Shown: positions 7,814 through 16,725, counted from the first letter of the stretch. The stretch is DNA of 64,000 nucleotides from Acidobacteriota bacterium (GCA_003223025.1 QHXR01000001.1:23738-87737); one strand, 5' to 3'. The notes: a model not told the origin generated them from the sequence alone. Numbers and translations are program-made.

Positions 7814-8152
7814 CTATCTCCGATCGTATTTCTGTATGAGGGATTTTGGAGCTGTATTTCTCCACGCCGCATCCAGAGCTCTCACCACGCCAGGTTCGCG
7901 TGCTGTATCGAGATTAACTCTAGTAGCGCCCTTGAGTCCCCAACCGCCTTTCACCGGCTCGAAGGCTTCGGGTTCGGCTTCGACAAACGTGGCTTGCTGG
8001 TCCGGTGTCAGTTTTACCATTCCCCATTCTTCGCCGGGTCCGAGCGTGGCGAAGATCTTTCCGCCGACGCGGAAGTCGGGATGATCCATGTGCGACCGCT
8101 CTTCCGCACCGGGAAGTTCGAGCGCGAGGTTTCTGAACTCATCCGCCGTCAT
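7814..8152 (-). CDS. MmcQ/YjbR family protein
   Basis: 112 residues from MTADEFRNLALELPGAEERSH. Family features: the opening ADEFRNLALELPGAEERSHMDHPDFRVGGKIFATL and the C-terminal half (MVKLTPDQQATFVEAEPEAFEPVKGGWGLKGATRVNL...LDAAWRNTAPKSL). MmcQ/YjbR proteins have a CyaY-like fold and are described as possible DNA-binding proteins; their role is not settled. The upstream in-frame extension (to 8230) is only the palindromic repeat U1, which ends a few bases before the real ATG. It is followed by an intrinsic terminator. Confidence 0.85.
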   Translation of the reverse strand: MTADEFRNLALELPGAEERSHMDHPDFRVGGKIFATLGPGEEWGMVKLTPDQQATFVEAEPEAFEPVKGGWGLKGATRVNLDTAREPGVVRALDAAWRNTAPKSLIQKYDRR

Positions 8153-8154
8153 AA

Positions 8155-8263
8155 AGTTTCGTGTTCTTCGTTCGTGTGATTTCGTGTGAGTTAGTGGTTC
8201 CAGTCTTTTACGTCGAAGAACTGGAACCACGAACCGACACGAAAAAGAACACGAATAAAACGA
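8155..8263. repeat. Long inverted repeat, family U, copy U1
   Basis: An imperfect palindrome around AGTGGTTCCAG ... CTGGAACCAC with long A/T-rich flanks of the type TTCGTGT..ACACGAA. It fills the gap between lpd and the YjbR gene. The same core recurs at 9845-9929 (U2) and 22556-22695 (U3), so it is a dispersed family. Confidence 0.8.
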
Positions 8264-8264
8264 A

Positions 8265-9674
8265 CTACATATGAATTGTCAGATCATGCACACCTTCCGC
8301 GGCTTCCATCACTGACTCACTAACCGTCGGATGCGCGTGCATGATTCTTCCGAGTTCATCAGCCGTTGTTTCTAGTGCCATTCCTACGCAGGCTTCGGCC
8401 AATAATTCCGTCGCGTGCGGGCCGATGATGTGGACGCCGAGTACCTCGTCGTATTTTTTCTCGGAGACGATCTTCACGAAGCCGTCGGTCTCGCCGAGGA
8501 TTCTTGCTTTACCTGATGCCGAGAACGGGAATTTTCCGACCTTCACGTCATAGCCGAGTTCTTTTGCTTTTGCTTCGGTCAGGCCTACCGACGCGACTTC
8601 GGGATCACAGTACGTGCAGTTCGGGACTAGATTCTGCTTGATCGGCTCGACCTTTTTGCCGGCGAGTTTCTCGACGACAAGGATTCCTTCTTTCGATGCC
8701 AAGTGCGCGAGCCATGCGGTGTCGATGACGTCGCCGATGGCGAAGACATTCGGCTCGTCGGTTTCACAGTACTCGTTTACTTTGATCGTGCCGCGCGGAT
8801 TAACGACGACCTTTGTGCTTTCAAGACCAAGGCCTTCGAGATACGGCATGCGGCCGACGGCGACGAGGAGCATCTCCGCTTCGAATGTAACAGCATCACC
8901 TTTAGCATTCTTACCGGAAACTTTTACGCCCTTCTTGCTCTTCTCGAGCTTGTCGAGCTTGATGCCCACCTCGCATTTGATGCCTTGCTTTTTGAAACTT
9001 CGGAGAAGCTCCTTCGACACATCCGCGTCTTCGATCGGGACGATCCTATCGAGCAACTCGACGACAGTCGTGTCGCAACCGAATCGCGCGTACACGCTCG
9101 CGAACTCGACACCGACCGCTCCGGAGCCCATGACGATCATCGACTTTGGTACGCTCTGCAGTTCGAGGATGTGATCTGAATTTACGACCTGTTTGCCGTC
9201 AGTCTCAAATCCGGGGATCGGACGAACGACGGAGCCGGTTGCAATGATGATGTTCTTCGTGTCGATCGTTTCTTTCTTGCCGCCTTCGAGTGCGACTTCG
9301 ACCTTGCCCTTTCCGACGATCTTTCCGAATCCGTTGAAGACCGTGACCTTGTTCTTCTTCATCAAGTAGGTCACGCCGGCGGCGTTCTTATCGACGACGC
9401 CTGACTTATACTTCTGGACCGACGGGAAGTCGTAACTGAGGCCTTCGGCTTTCAATCCGAACTTTTCAAACTCACCCGCTTTCTGATAAAGATGCGCCGC
9501 GTTTAGCAATGCTTTCGTCGGAATACAACCGCGAAGACCGCATGTGCCACCGAGCTTGGCGTCCTTTTCTTTCTCAATGATCGCGACTTTTAATCCCAGT
9601 TGTCCGGCCCGCACCGCGGCGACATATCCGCCGGGTCCCGAGCCAATGATAGTTACATCAAATTGTTCTGCCAC
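8265..9674 (-). CDS. lpd: Dihydrolipoyl dehydrogenase (E3)
   Basis: 469 residues, the usual length. It is the FAD-dependent E3 subunit of 2-oxo acid dehydrogenase and glycine cleavage complexes; it reoxidises dihydrolipoamide with NAD+. Visible: FAD site IIGSGPGGYVAAVRAGQLG; redox disulfide GGTCGLRGCIPTKALL (most family members have a CLNVGC version); NAD site VMGSGAVGVEFASVYARFG; second FAD motif VFAIGDVIDTAWLAHLA; C-terminal His-Glu pair in HAHPTVSE of the dimer interface. It lies between repeats U1 and U2, probably as a single transcript. The E2 at 1-195 is a likely partner. Confidence 0.95.
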   Translation of the reverse strand: MAEQFDVTIIGSGPGGYVAAVRAGQLGLKVAIIEKEKDAKLGGTCGLRGCIPTKALLNAAHLYQKAGEFEKFGLKAEGLSYDFPSVQKYKSGVVDKNAAGVTYLMKKNKVTVFNGFGKIVGKGKVEVALEGGKKETIDTKNIIIATGSVVRPIPGFETDGKQVVNSDHILELQSVPKSMIVMGSGAVGVEFASVYARFGCDTTVVELLDRIVPIEDADVSKELLRSFKKQGIKCEVGIKLDKLEKSKKGVKVSGKNAKGDAVTFEAEMLLVAVGRMPYLEGLGLESTKVVVNPRGTIKVNEYCETDEPNVFAIGDVIDTAWLAHLASKEGILVVEKLAGKKVEPIKQNLVPNCTYCDPEVASVGLTEAKAKELGYDVKVGKFPFSASGKARILGETDGFVKIVSEKKYDEVLGVHIIGPHATELLAEACVGMALETTADELGRIMHAHPTVSESVMEAAEGVHDLTIHM

Positions 9675-9844
9675 AAGTCTTAAACCTCGTCTGAATTAGC
9701 TAATATTAAAAACGATAACCTTAGTATAAAAGGTCGTACGCGAGCAAGCGAGTCACCGAATAACTTAAGGCTTCGAGACGAAAGGCGAAAACCCGACCCG
9801 GTAGCGAGGGTGCTCTTGCGATCTTCGATCGCGTAGATCGTGAT
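9675..9844. other. Intergenic region upstream of lpd
   Basis: Contains the lpd leader and a degenerate stretch (ACCCGACCCGGTAGCGAGGG) resembling one half of the palindrome at 27925-28019. No other feature recognised. Confidence 0.4.
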
Positions 9845-9929
9845 TTTCGTGGGTTTCGTGTGAGTTAGTGGTTCCAGCCCTATGTAGTCTAAGAACTGGA
9901 ACCACTAACTCACACGAAAACCCACGAAA
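9845..9929. repeat. Long inverted repeat, family U, copy U2
   Basis: The arms TTCGTGGGTTTCGTGTGAGT... and ...ACTCACACGAAAACCCACGAA enclose TGGTTCCAG..CTGGAACCA with a loop of about 20 bases. Pairing is almost perfect over about 33 bases. It sits between the divergent lpd and rhodanese genes. Confidence 0.85.
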
Positions 9930-9955
9930 CTGAACTGTTTTGATAAGCTATCGAA

Positions 9956-10318
9956 ATGCAGCACTCCGTAGAATTTGAAGCAATAGCCGCTGATGCAAAG
10001 AGCCGGATCAGGGAAGTCTCGGTCGAGGAAGCTCAAGTTCGGATGAACGAAGGCGCGAAGCTCATCGATGTTCGCGAGGACAACGAATGGGAGACGTCGC
10101 ATGCCGATGGTGCGACGCACATGGGACGCGGCATCATCGAACGCGACATCGTTCAGACCTTTCCCGAGAAAGATACGGAACTCATTCTCTATTGCGGCGG
10201 CGGTTATCGATCGGCGCTCGCAACCGACATGCTGCAGAAGATGGGGTACACGAATGTCTTCTCGATGGCGGGCGGTTGGAAGGCATGGAAAGAATCAGGA
10301 GCACCGATAAAAGAATGA
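9956..10318 (+). CDS. Rhodanese-like sulfurtransferase
   Basis: 120 residues, a single rhodanese domain: REVSVEEAQVRMNEGAKLIDVREDNEWETSHADGATHMG with CH2A-type and DVRE motifs, and the active loop LYCGGGYRSALAT with catalytic Cys80 and the anion-binding Arg after it. The end FSMAGGWKAWKESGAPI is typical. Such proteins move sulfane sulfur from thiosulfate or persulfides to acceptors. The stop overlaps the ATG of a methyltransferase (ATGA), so the two are translationally coupled. Confidence 0.92.
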   Translation: MQHSVEFEAIAADAKSRIREVSVEEAQVRMNEGAKLIDVREDNEWETSHADGATHMGRGIIERDIVQTFPEKDTELILYCGGGYRSALATDMLQKMGYTNVFSMAGGWKAWKESGAPIKE

Positions 10319-11007
10319 GCGATCCGTTAGAAGAAAGAAGAGCCCGAGCACGCGAACTTGCGGCCGAGTTCGCCGATCAAGGGGACGCTTTCGGTTGGTT
10401 CGATGCGTTCTACAAAGAAGCCGCCGGAGACAACGAACAGATTCCTTGGGCCGACCTCGAGCCGAACAAGTTTTTCAAAACGTGGGCAGACGATGTCGGA
10501 CTAAAAGGCAATGGTAGAAAAGCTCTCGTCGTCGGATGCGGGCTTGGTGACGACGCAAAGTATTTAGACGATCTCGGATTCAAAGTCATGGCGTTCGATA
10601 TCTCTCCGACCGCGATCGAGTGGGCAAAGCGTCTGCACGCTGATAAGGATATTCAATTCGAAGTCGCCGATCTGTTCGAGCCACACCGCAGCTGGCTCGG
10701 AGCATTTGATTTTGTCCTTGAGATCTACACCATCCAACCGCTTCCAATGGATATGCGCGAACGCGTGATCGATTCGATCGCGACGTTTGTCGCTTCCGAA
10801 GGAGAGTTGGTGATCGTCACACGCGGACGAGGAGATGACGAGGAACCCGTCGAATTGCCGTGGCCGCTTTCGCGTCGTGACTTATCAAGATTTGAAACGC
10901 ACGGGTTGCAGCAGATGGATTTTCGAACCTTCGATGGTGATGAAGAAACGCCGATCCCGCGGTGGGTTGTTTGGTATAAGAAGTCCACGGTTACAGAAGT
11001 TGAGTAG
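10315..11007 (+). CDS. Class I SAM-dependent methyltransferase
   Basis: 230 residues from the ATG that overlaps the rhodanese stop. SAM motif I is ALVVGCGLGDDAKYLDDLGF, motif II the acidic VMAFDIS, followed by AIEWAKRLHADKDIQFEVADLFEPH and FDFVLEIYTIQPLPMDMRERVID. The layout resembles thiol- and thiopurine-type methyltransferases (TPMT-like). With a coupled rhodanese, a role in thiol or sulfide metabolism is plausible but is inference. A 30-base-arm palindrome (T1) lies 12 bases after the stop. Confidence 0.85.
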   Translation: MSDPLEERRARARELAAEFADQGDAFGWFDAFYKEAAGDNEQIPWADLEPNKFFKTWADDVGLKGNGRKALVVGCGLGDDAKYLDDLGFKVMAFDISPTAIEWAKRLHADKDIQFEVADLFEPHRSWLGAFDFVLEIYTIQPLPMDMRERVIDSIATFVASEGELVIVTRGRGDDEEPVELPWPLSRRDLSRFETHGLQQMDFRTFDGDEETPIPRWVVWYKKSTVTEVE

Positions 11008-11019
11008 CAAAAAAGGTAA

Positions 11020-11099
11020 TTAACCGCAGATGACGCAGATAACACAGATTTTAAGAAGGAAGTTTTGATCCGCGTTATCTGCGTCATCTGCGGTTAAAT
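11020..11099. repeat. Long inverted repeat, family T, copy T1
   Basis: The arms 11020-11049 and 11068-11097 (TTAACCGCAGATGACGCAGA... and its complement) pair over 30 bases with a few mismatches. Copies T2 (41719-41803) and T3 (44314-44398) share the arm sequence, but their loops differ. It lies between the convergent methyltransferase and Yip1-TPR genes. Confidence 0.9.
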
Positions 11100-11129
11100 T
11101 TCCTTCAGCCGGAAGCCTTCTCGCAAACC

Positions 11130-12467
11130 TCAAATTTCCTTCTCAGCCAGCCTCTTCCACTTCCGGATCTCACGTTCTCGATAGCTCGGAGAGCTATTGA
11201 CCGAATCTATCGCCTGTTCGAACATCTCGCGTGCGCGATCAGACTTTCCCTGTGCTTTTAATACGCGGCCGAAGTAATACAAGCCTTCCGGATCGACCGG
11301 TCGGCGATCGACGAATTTCTCGAGTGCATCGGCGGCTTCGTTATACATGTTCGCGTTGAGATACGTCGCACCGATCTCGCGCCAGATCTCGTTCAGAGAA
11401 TATTTATCATCCTGCTCGACGACGATGGCGAAGTGGTCGAGAGCTTTTTGCAGTTCATTATTCTCGCGAGCGATCCTGCCGAGCTGGAAATTCCCGTCAA
11501 TCTCTTCCGGATCGATCTCGAGAGCCTTCGAAAAATGTTCGAAGGCCTTCGAGTCCTGACGTCGCTGCTGGTAGATCAATCCAAGCTGTATATGTGCGTC
11601 GGCGTCCTTCGGATTCACCGTCGCGTTGTGCAGGAAGCGTTTAAAATTCTGCCGCTGTCGAAACGCGTTTCCGAATCCGCGGACCTCGCCGCCGAGAAAT
11701 CCACCGAAATAAATAACCACCCAAAAAAGGAGAAAGGGCGAGAGCATCCACGGTGAAACATAGCGGAACACGTACATCGCGATCGTGAATGCGATCCAGC
11801 CGATACCAACCGTCACCGCAGCGACGCCGTAATTCGCGCCGAGCACGGTGCGAAGCGCGAAGATCATGAATACGCCAAACAGCAGGCTGCTTGCGATCCA
11901 AATTCCAAGATAGATCTCCGGCGAAGCGGCACTCGTGTAAAGAGCGGCTCCGACAGCCTCGAACGGTAAATGAGCCGCGGCCCAGGACATCAGCGAGCAT
12001 GTGGCGAGAGCTGCGTAGTCGCGAGTTAGCGCGATCCTGAAAGTTCCGCTTTGCGAAAATACCGACACGAGAAGGATCAGTAAAGGAACAAAGAAGATCG
12101 AGATCGCAAGCAGCGGCTGGTAGAACGCACCCGGGTCGAGTGAAAAGAATTTAAAGAACGCGTCACCGACGATCGGGATCTTTTGTCGAGACGCCATAGC
12201 GGTCTGATAATTCTCGTACGACTGTTTGTATTCCGCCTCTGCGGTCGGGGAATCAACGCCCGTCGAATCGTAGTTGGGCTGATAATATTCGCCGAGCGTC
12301 GGGATGCGATAAGCGTCATGCAGCTTCTCATTCACCGTCGCAAAAAACACGATCGCGATCACGAGCACTGACATCGCCGCAAATGCCCAACTGCCGCGAT
12401 CCATGATGTCGCTCATCGCGGCAGCGGGTCGGATGTAAAGTTGGAGAAGAAGCTTGAGATTTTCCAT
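11130..12467 (-). CDS. Yip1-like membrane domain fused to TPR repeats
   Basis: 445 residues from MENLKLLLQLYIRPAAAMSDIMDRG. The N-terminal 240 residues have about five hydrophobic segments with the Yip1/DUF1282-like layout (Pro-rich start, long loop YQPNYDSTGVDSP..., then FYQPLLAISIFFVPLLILLVSVF and later segments). The C-terminal 170 residues hold about four TPR units (ADAHIQLGLIYQQRRQDSKAFEHFSKALEIDPEE, DGNFQLGRIARENNELQKALDHFAIVVEQDD, NEIWREIGATYLNANMYNEAADALEKFVDRRP, GLYYFGRVLKAQGKSDRAREMFEQAID). It is probably a membrane scaffold presenting cytosolic TPRs. An alternative start 16 codons upstream lacks a ribosome site. Confidence 0.7.
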   Translation of the reverse strand: MENLKLLLQLYIRPAAAMSDIMDRGSWAFAAMSVLVIAIVFFATVNEKLHDAYRIPTLGEYYQPNYDSTGVDSPTAEAEYKQSYENYQTAMASRQKIPIVGDAFFKFFSLDPGAFYQPLLAISIFFVPLLILLVSVFSQSGTFRIALTRDYAALATCSLMSWAAAHLPFEAVGAALYTSAASPEIYLGIWIASSLLFGVFMIFALRTVLGANYGVAAVTVGIGWIAFTIAMYVFRYVSPWMLSPFLLFWVVIYFGGFLGGEVRGFGNAFRQRQNFKRFLHNATVNPKDADAHIQLGLIYQQRRQDSKAFEHFSKALEIDPEEIDGNFQLGRIARENNELQKALDHFAIVVEQDDKYSLNEIWREIGATYLNANMYNEAADALEKFVDRRPVDPEGLYYFGRVLKAQGKSDRAREMFEQAIDSVNSSPSYREREIRKWKRLAEKEI

Positions 12468-12555
12468 CGGAGAAAGCTGCTCACAAGCGTAAGGCGAGGG
12501 CGAAAATCTTGTCAAGATTACTCGCGATTTTCCGCATTTGAAAGTTCGCGATAAG

Positions 12556-13983
12556 ATGGATGAAATCTATATGTCCGAAGCAATGGAAAAAGCCGTGGGG
12601 ACACGCAAAGAATCTGACTCGATGGGCGAGATCGACGTCGCGTCCGACAAGTACTGGGGAGCTCAGACCGAGCGTAGCCTTCATCATTTCAACATCGGCA
12701 ACGATGTCATGCCGCGCGAGATGATTCGCGCGCTTGGCATTCTCAAGAAGGCCGCGGCGATCGTGAATCATGCTTTGAAACCCGATAAGCTGACAGTCGA
12801 TAAGAGCGATCTCATCGTCCGCGCGGCGAACGAAGTTATCGACGGAAAGCTCGATGCGCATTTTCCGCTCCGCGTATGGCAGACGGGTTCGGGCACGCAG
12901 ACGAACATGAACGCGAACGAGGTTATCTCGAATCGCGCGATCGAGATCGCCGGCGGGGAAATGGGCTCGAAGAAACCGGTCCATCCGAATGACGACGTGA
13001 ACATGTCGCAGTCGTCGAATGATACTTTCCCGACCGCAATGTACATCGCCGCTGCCGAACAGCTCAACGCGCTGATACCGCAAGTCGAACGGCTCCGTGA
13101 TGCGATCCATGCAAAAGCGACGGAGTTCGCTGATGTCGTAAAGATCGGCCGCACGCATCTGCAGGATGCGACGCCGCTGACCGTCGGTCAAGAGTTCGGC
13201 GGATGGGCGAGCCTGATCACGCGCGATATTGATCGTCTGAAAGCGGTTCTTCCGGGGCTGCTCGATCTTGCGATCGGTGGAACCGCGGTCGGAACCGGAC
13301 TAAACGCACATCCCGAATTTGCGGAGCGCGCGGCCGCCGAAATCGCATCGTTGACCGGACTTCCATTTAAATCGCATCCGGATAAGTTCGCCGCGTTGTC
13401 GGCGCACGACGAGATCGTTTTTGCGTCCGGTGCTTTGAAAACTCTCGCGGCAAGCTTGATGAAGATCGCGAACGACATCCGCTGGCTCGCCTCGGGGCCG
13501 CGATGCGGAATCGGCGAGATCTCACTTCCCGAAAACGAACCGGGATCGTCGATCATGCCCGGCAAGGTAAATCCCACGCAGAGCGAAGCGATGACGATGG
13601 TCGCCGTCCAGGTGATGGGCAACGACGCCGCGATCGGATTCGCCGGCTCGCAAGGTAATTTCGAGCTAAACGTTTTCAAGCCGGTGATGATCCACAATTT
13701 TTTGCATTCGGTGCGTCTCATTCATGACGCGAGCCGCGGCTTTGTCGACTTCTGCATCAACGGCATCGAGCTGAATCGCGATCGGATCGATCAATACTTA
13801 AACGATTCGCTGATGCTCGTCACGGCGCTGAACCAACACGTCGGCTACGACAACGCCGCAAAGATCGCAAAGAACGCGCACAAGAAAGGGATCTCGTTGA
13901 AGGAGTCTGCGGTTGAGTTGGAGTTGTTGACCGCGGAGAAGTTTGAAGAACTTGTGAATCCGGAAGACATGACGCATCCGTAG
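12556..13983 (+). CDS. fumC: Fumarate hydratase, class II
   Basis: About 475 residues. It interconverts fumarate and malate in the TCA cycle and needs no metal. Motifs: [60 protein letters not shown] and the superfamily signature [13 protein letters not shown] (catalytic Ser loop). The C-terminus [20 protein letters not shown] is standard. The start is uncertain: ATGs at 12556, 12571 and 12583 are all possible and none has a strong ribosome site; the conserved part begins near [20 protein letters not shown]. It is divergent from the Yip1-TPR gene, so a promoter should lie in 12468-12555. Confidence 0.95.
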   Translation: MDEIYMSEAMEKAVGTRKESDSMGEIDVASDKYWGAQTERSLHHFNIGNDVMPREMIRALGILKKAAAIVNHALKPDKLTVDKSDLIVRAANEVIDGKLDAHFPLRVWQTGSGTQTNMNANEVISNRAIEIAGGEMGSKKPVHPNDDVNMSQSSNDTFPTAMYIAAAEQLNALIPQVERLRDAIHAKATEFADVVKIGRTHLQDATPLTVGQEFGGWASLITRDIDRLKAVLPGLLDLAIGGTAVGTGLNAHPEFAERAAAEIASLTGLPFKSHPDKFAALSAHDEIVFASGALKTLAASLMKIANDIRWLASGPRCGIGEISLPENEPGSSIMPGKVNPTQSEAMTMVAVQVMGNDAAIGFAGSQGNFELNVFKPVMIHNFLHSVRLIHDASRGFVDFCINGIELNRDRIDQYLNDSLMLVTALNQHVGYDNAAKIAKNAHKKGISLKESAVELELLTAEKFEELVNPEDMTHP

Positions 13984-14029
13984 ATACATAAACTCCTTGC
14001 GAGTAACGTCGAAGGACGCTTGCACGCCT

Positions 14030-14082
14030 ACGGACTGGAACGCAGGCGTCCCCGCCTGCAACGCCGCGGCTTCCGCGGCGTC
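14030..14082. repeat. REP-like element R3, 3' flank of RAYT
   Basis: Two adjacent hairpins, GCAGGCGTCCCCGCCTGC and ACGCCGCGGCTTCCGCGGCGT, preceded by CGGACTGGAAC. It is the inverse of R4-R6 on the other side of the RAYT gene, so the gene is bracketed by inverted copies. Its edge supplies the TCA that is the final stop (TGA) of the RAYT frame. Confidence 0.85.
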
Positions 14083-14671
14083 AGCCCCTCGAGTATGCGG
14101 AAGAAAACTTCCAATCTGCTGGCGTCTTACACAAACCCGCCTTCACCGGATTATTCTCGATGTATCTGACGACACTCGCATAGTGGCGAAAGTTTCGGAT
14201 ATACCTGTCGAAAGGCTCGACCTGCCAGAACCGCCCCGTCCGTCCTAGGATCTTGTTCGCCTCGTGCGCTGTGTAAGATTTTATTGAATGAGCAATCTCT
14301 TAAAGCTCGACACCTTCGAACGGAGTCACAAGGAAGTGAATGTGATTCGGCATGATTACCCACGCGTCGAGGTCATACTTCTTACCGTCATGAAACTTTA
14401 AGCTGTCAGCGACAAGGGTTGCGATTGTTGGATCCTTCAAGTAACACGATCCGTATCCGGCGTCGAGAAACTTCTCGATACTTTTTCGAAACTGGACGTT
14501 TGTGAGTTTTGGTTTCCATTCTTCGATAAGCGCCTGCGGAACGGAATCGAATAGCCGGAACGTGAGAAACTGCGGGACGGATCCACCTTCGAAATGCGGG
14601 AGGTGGCCACGTTTGTACCAACCCTGTGCAGACTTGAGTCCCTTTGGAAGGAAATTGTAGTCGGGGGGCAT
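14081..14671 (-). pseudogene. REP-associated tyrosine transposase (RAYT, Y1/HUH family) with one in-frame TAA
   Basis: Start MPPDYNFLPKGLKSAQGWYK. Y1-transposase features: the opening strand VPQFLTFRLFDS, helix VADSLKFHDGKKYDLDAWVIM and the HUH motif in MPNHIHFL. A TAA at 14300-14302 follows GVEL. The same frame then reads cleanly for 72 more codons: EIAHSIKSYTAHEANKILG, GRFWQVEPFDRYIRN with the presumed catalytic Tyr, and VVRYIENNPVKAGLC, the classic RAYT end. The total is 196 codons, the normal length. The stop separates HUH from Tyr, so the truncated product could not cut DNA. The lost codon was probably AAA, GAA or CAA. RAYTs mobilise REP palindromes, which flank this gene (R3, R4-R6). 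Confidence 0.88.
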
Positions 14672-14696
14672 ACCGTCTTGGCGAATTCGCTACGTT

Positions 14697-14754
14697 TGAC
14701 GCCGTGGAAGCCACGGCGTTGCAGGCGGGGACGCCTGCGTTCCAGTCCGTTGGC
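14697..14754. repeat. REP-like element R4, 5' flank of RAYT
   Basis: Hairpins GACGCCGTGGAAGCCACGGCGT and GCAGGCGGGGACGCCTGC followed by GTTCCAGTCCGTTGGCG. Inverse orientation to R3 on the other side of the RAYT gene, 26 bases from its start codon. Confidence 0.85.
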
Positions 14755-14810
14755 GCGATTGTCACTGTCGATGCTCAATGGGTGCCAGTTCGTTGACGTG
14801 CCCGCTCCGC

Positions 14811-14870
14811 TTGACGCCGTGGAAGCCACGGCGTTGCAGGCGGGGACGCCTGCGTTCCAGTCCGTTGGCG
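14811..14870. repeat. REP-like element R5
   Basis: Near-identical direct copy of R4 (same two hairpins and the same GTTCCAGTCCGTTGGCG tail). The 56 bases between R4 and R5 carry no recognisable feature. Confidence 0.85.
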
Positions 14871-14916
14871 CATCAGTCGCGCTTTTCTGCGACCGCGCAC
14901 ACTTCGTAATAGTTCG

Positions 14917-14973
14917 TTGACGTCGTGGAAGCCACGACGTTGCAGGCAGGGATGCCTGCGGTCCAGTCCGTTG
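14917..14973. repeat. REP-like element R6
   Basis: A third direct copy, diverged: GACGTCGTGGAAGCCACGACGT and GCAGGCAGGGATGCCTGC with compensating changes on both sides of each stem. The tail GGTCCAGTCCGTTG is the version found in R1 and R2. The paired changes show that the stem structure, not only the sequence, is kept. Confidence 0.85.
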
Positions 14974-14984
14974 TCGAAGGCGGA

Positions 14985-15323
14985 TCAGTCTCCTCCGTTC
15001 GCTCGCAGAAAAAAGAAATAGATCACGGAGAGAAATACGATCAGGAATGCGATCATGGCTGCGACTGCAAGTGCGAGGACGACGATCTTGAGTGTGTGAC
15101 TTTTCGGTTTCGGTTCTGAATACGAAGCGACTGAGTTTGAACTCTCGTCAGGTTCTGAGACGACATCCACCTCCGCGACATGCTTCTCGAATGCCTTCGG
15201 CAGACGACCGCTCGTTTTTCGAAACACGGGCGCGGGCATCTTCCACACGACTGGTTTGTCTTGCGGTGCCGTGGTGTTGATGTCGTCGTCGACCTCTTCC
15301 ATGTTGTCGTGGTTCTCGGGCAT
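14985..15323 (-). CDS. Single-pass membrane protein, unknown function
   Basis: 112 residues. An acidic, low-complexity cytoplasmic part (MPENHDNMEEVDDDINTT..., SEPDESSNSVASYSEPKPKS) precedes one membrane helix, LKIVVLALAVAAMIAFLIVFLSVIYFFFL, close to the C-terminus: a tail-anchored layout. No family recognised. It lies between the REP nest and a CBS-type enzyme; repeat S1 separates it from the latter. It may be real only in this lineage. Confidence 0.5.
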   Translation of the reverse strand: MPENHDNMEEVDDDINTTAPQDKPVVWKMPAPVFRKTSGRLPKAFEKHVAEVDVVSEPDESSNSVASYSEPKPKSHTLKIVVLALAVAAMIAFLIVFLSVIYFFFLRANGGD

Positions 15324-15329
15324 AAGAGC

Positions 15330-15354
15330 AGCCGCCTGAAGGCGGGACTCAAAA
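15330..15354. repeat. Family S palindrome, half copy S1
   Basis: GCCGCCTGAAGGCGGGACTC followed by AAAAC. It is one arm of the family seen in full inside the M16 gene (S2, 34766-34820) and expanded inside the M14 gene (S3, 42018-42094). Here it is intergenic. Confidence 0.75.
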
Positions 15355-15357
15355 CAA

Positions 15358-16725
15358 TTATTTCTGCAGATCCAAAACGTCGGAGCGAGTAATGATCCCG
15401 GTGATGCGTTTGAAATCTTCGATAAGTACCGCCGGAGCTTTTTGCAGTTTCATCTTGATCTCGCGCACGCTTGTGTCCATCTCGATGACCGGGAAGCTCT
15501 CGTCCATCACTTCGCTTACCGGCGATTCGATCAAATCCTTGTTGCTCAAAAGTTTTGTCAGCACGCGGCTCTCTCGAAGGCTGCCGACCGAACGATTGTC
15601 TTTGAGCACCGGGATTTGCGTTACGCTGCTCTGCGACATCTTCTCGAGCGCCGCACCGACCGTATCACCTGGTTCGACGAAGATCAGAGCCGCGGGTGCT
15701 CCGCCATTTTTCGTTTCGTTGATCAATCCTGCGGTGATGCGTTGCGGCTCGAGCAGCAGCTTCTCCTTCATCCATTCGTCGGAATGGAATTTCGTCAGAT
15801 AATGTTCGCCGGTGTCGCAGACGATGAAAACGACGACGCCGCTTTCATCGAGATCCTTCGCAACCTTTAACGCCGCCGCGAAGTTCGTCCCGGTCGAGCC
15901 GCCGCAGAAAATTCCTTCACGCCGCGAAAGCTGACGTGCGAGCTCGAACGATTCGCGATCGGTGACGTTGATGATCTCGTCGATGATCTTCATGTCGGCG
16001 TTTCCGACCGGCAGTGATTGTCCGATGCCTTCGACGAGATACGGCGTCGCTTCCGGAACATGTCCGGTATCTTTGTAACTTTTGAAGATCGATCCGTACG
16101 GATCCGCGCCGATGATCTGGATCTTCGGATTCTTTTCTTTTAAGTATCGCCCCGTTCCGGTGATCGTTCCTCCGGTTCCGATGCCGGAAACAAAATGCGT
16201 GATCTTTCCCTCGGTGTCTTCCCAGATCTCCGGACCGGTCGTTAAGTAGTGCGCCTGCGGATTCGCCGGGTGATTGTACTGATCGGGATAGAACGAGTTC
16301 GGCGTCTCCTGCGAAATGCGTTTCGCTGTTTCGACGTAATGATCCGGTGTGCCGTGCTTTGCAGCGGCGGGACAGACGACGATATCGGCTCCGAGCGATT
16401 TCAGATAACGCATCTTCTCGACCGAAACTTTATCCGTCAAAATAAAAATGCACTTGTAGCCGCGAACCGCCGCCGTCAGCGCGAGTCCGATCCCGGTGTT
16501 CCCGCTGGTCGCTTCGATGACGGTTCCGCCCTTTTTTAGCACGCCTTCTTTTTCAGCCCAATCGATCATTGAGATCCCGATCCGGTCCTTGACCGAGTAT
16601 CCCGGATTGAGGCTTTCCATCTTGGCCAAAACCTTTGCCTTGATCTTGTGCTGCTTGGTGAGATGGTTTACCTGAACGAGCGGAGTTTTGCCGATGAGGC
16701 CGAGAATATTTTCGTAAAATTTCAT
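15358..16725 (-). CDS. Cystathionine beta-synthase / cysteine synthase with CBS domain pair
   Basis: 455 residues from [21 protein letters not shown] fold-type II PLP enzyme: the PLP lysine is Lys46 in [12 protein letters not shown], the substrate loop is [16 protein letters not shown], the phosphate loop [17 protein letters not shown], then [16 protein letters not shown]. The C-terminal 125 residues hold two CBS motifs ([56 protein letters not shown]...[15 protein letters not shown]), which in human-type CBS bind an adenosyl ligand and regulate activity. It joins serine or O-acetylserine with homocysteine or sulfide. The catalytic part plus CBS pair favours the cystathionine synthase role, but cysteine synthase activity cannot be excluded. 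Confidence 0.88.
   Translation of the reverse strand: MKFYENILGLIGKTPLVQVNHLTKQHKIKAKVLAKMESLNPGYSVKDRIGISMIDWAEKEGVLKKGGTVIEATSGNTGIGLALTAAVRGYKCIFILTDKVSVEKMRYLKSLGADIVVCPAAAKHGTPDHYVETAKRISQETPNSFYPDQYNHPANPQAHYLTTGPEIWEDTEGKITHFVSGIGTGGTITGTGRYLKEKNPKIQIIGADPYGSIFKSYKDTGHVPEATPYLVEGIGQSLPVGNADMKIIDEIINVTDRESFELARQLSRREGIFCGGSTGTNFAAALKVAKDLDESGVVVFIVCDTGEHYLTKFHSDEWMKEKLLLEPQRITAGLINETKNGGAPAALIFVEPGDTVGAALEKMSQSSVTQIPVLKDNRSVGSLRESRVLTKLLSNKDLIESPVSEVMDESFPVIEMDTSVREIKMKLQKAPAVLIEDFKRITGIITRSDVLDLQK

Noticed and set aside
7740-7830. Possible tRNA or small RNA near the terminator at 7733-7757
   Set aside because: No cloverleaf, no T-loop GTTCGA in the right place; only a short GCGGCAC/GTGCCGC hairpin.
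12481-13191. 236-residue minus-strand ORF opposite fumC
   Set aside because: Antisense of a confirmed fumarase; no family pattern.
3684-14302. Stop-codon reassignment (TAG at 3684, TAA at 14300)
   Set aside because: Both TAG and TAA end other genes here normally (TAG ends the M16 and DinB genes, TAA ends fadN), and no pyrrolysine or suppressor tRNA genes are visible.
14594-14920. Plus-strand ORF running through the REP array
   Set aside because: Made of translated palindromes; no ribosome site and no homology pattern.
14697-14973. Possible CRISPR array (R4-R6)
   Set aside because: Only three units, repeats of about 58 bases with internal hairpins, unequal spacers and no cas genes; REP elements explain it better.
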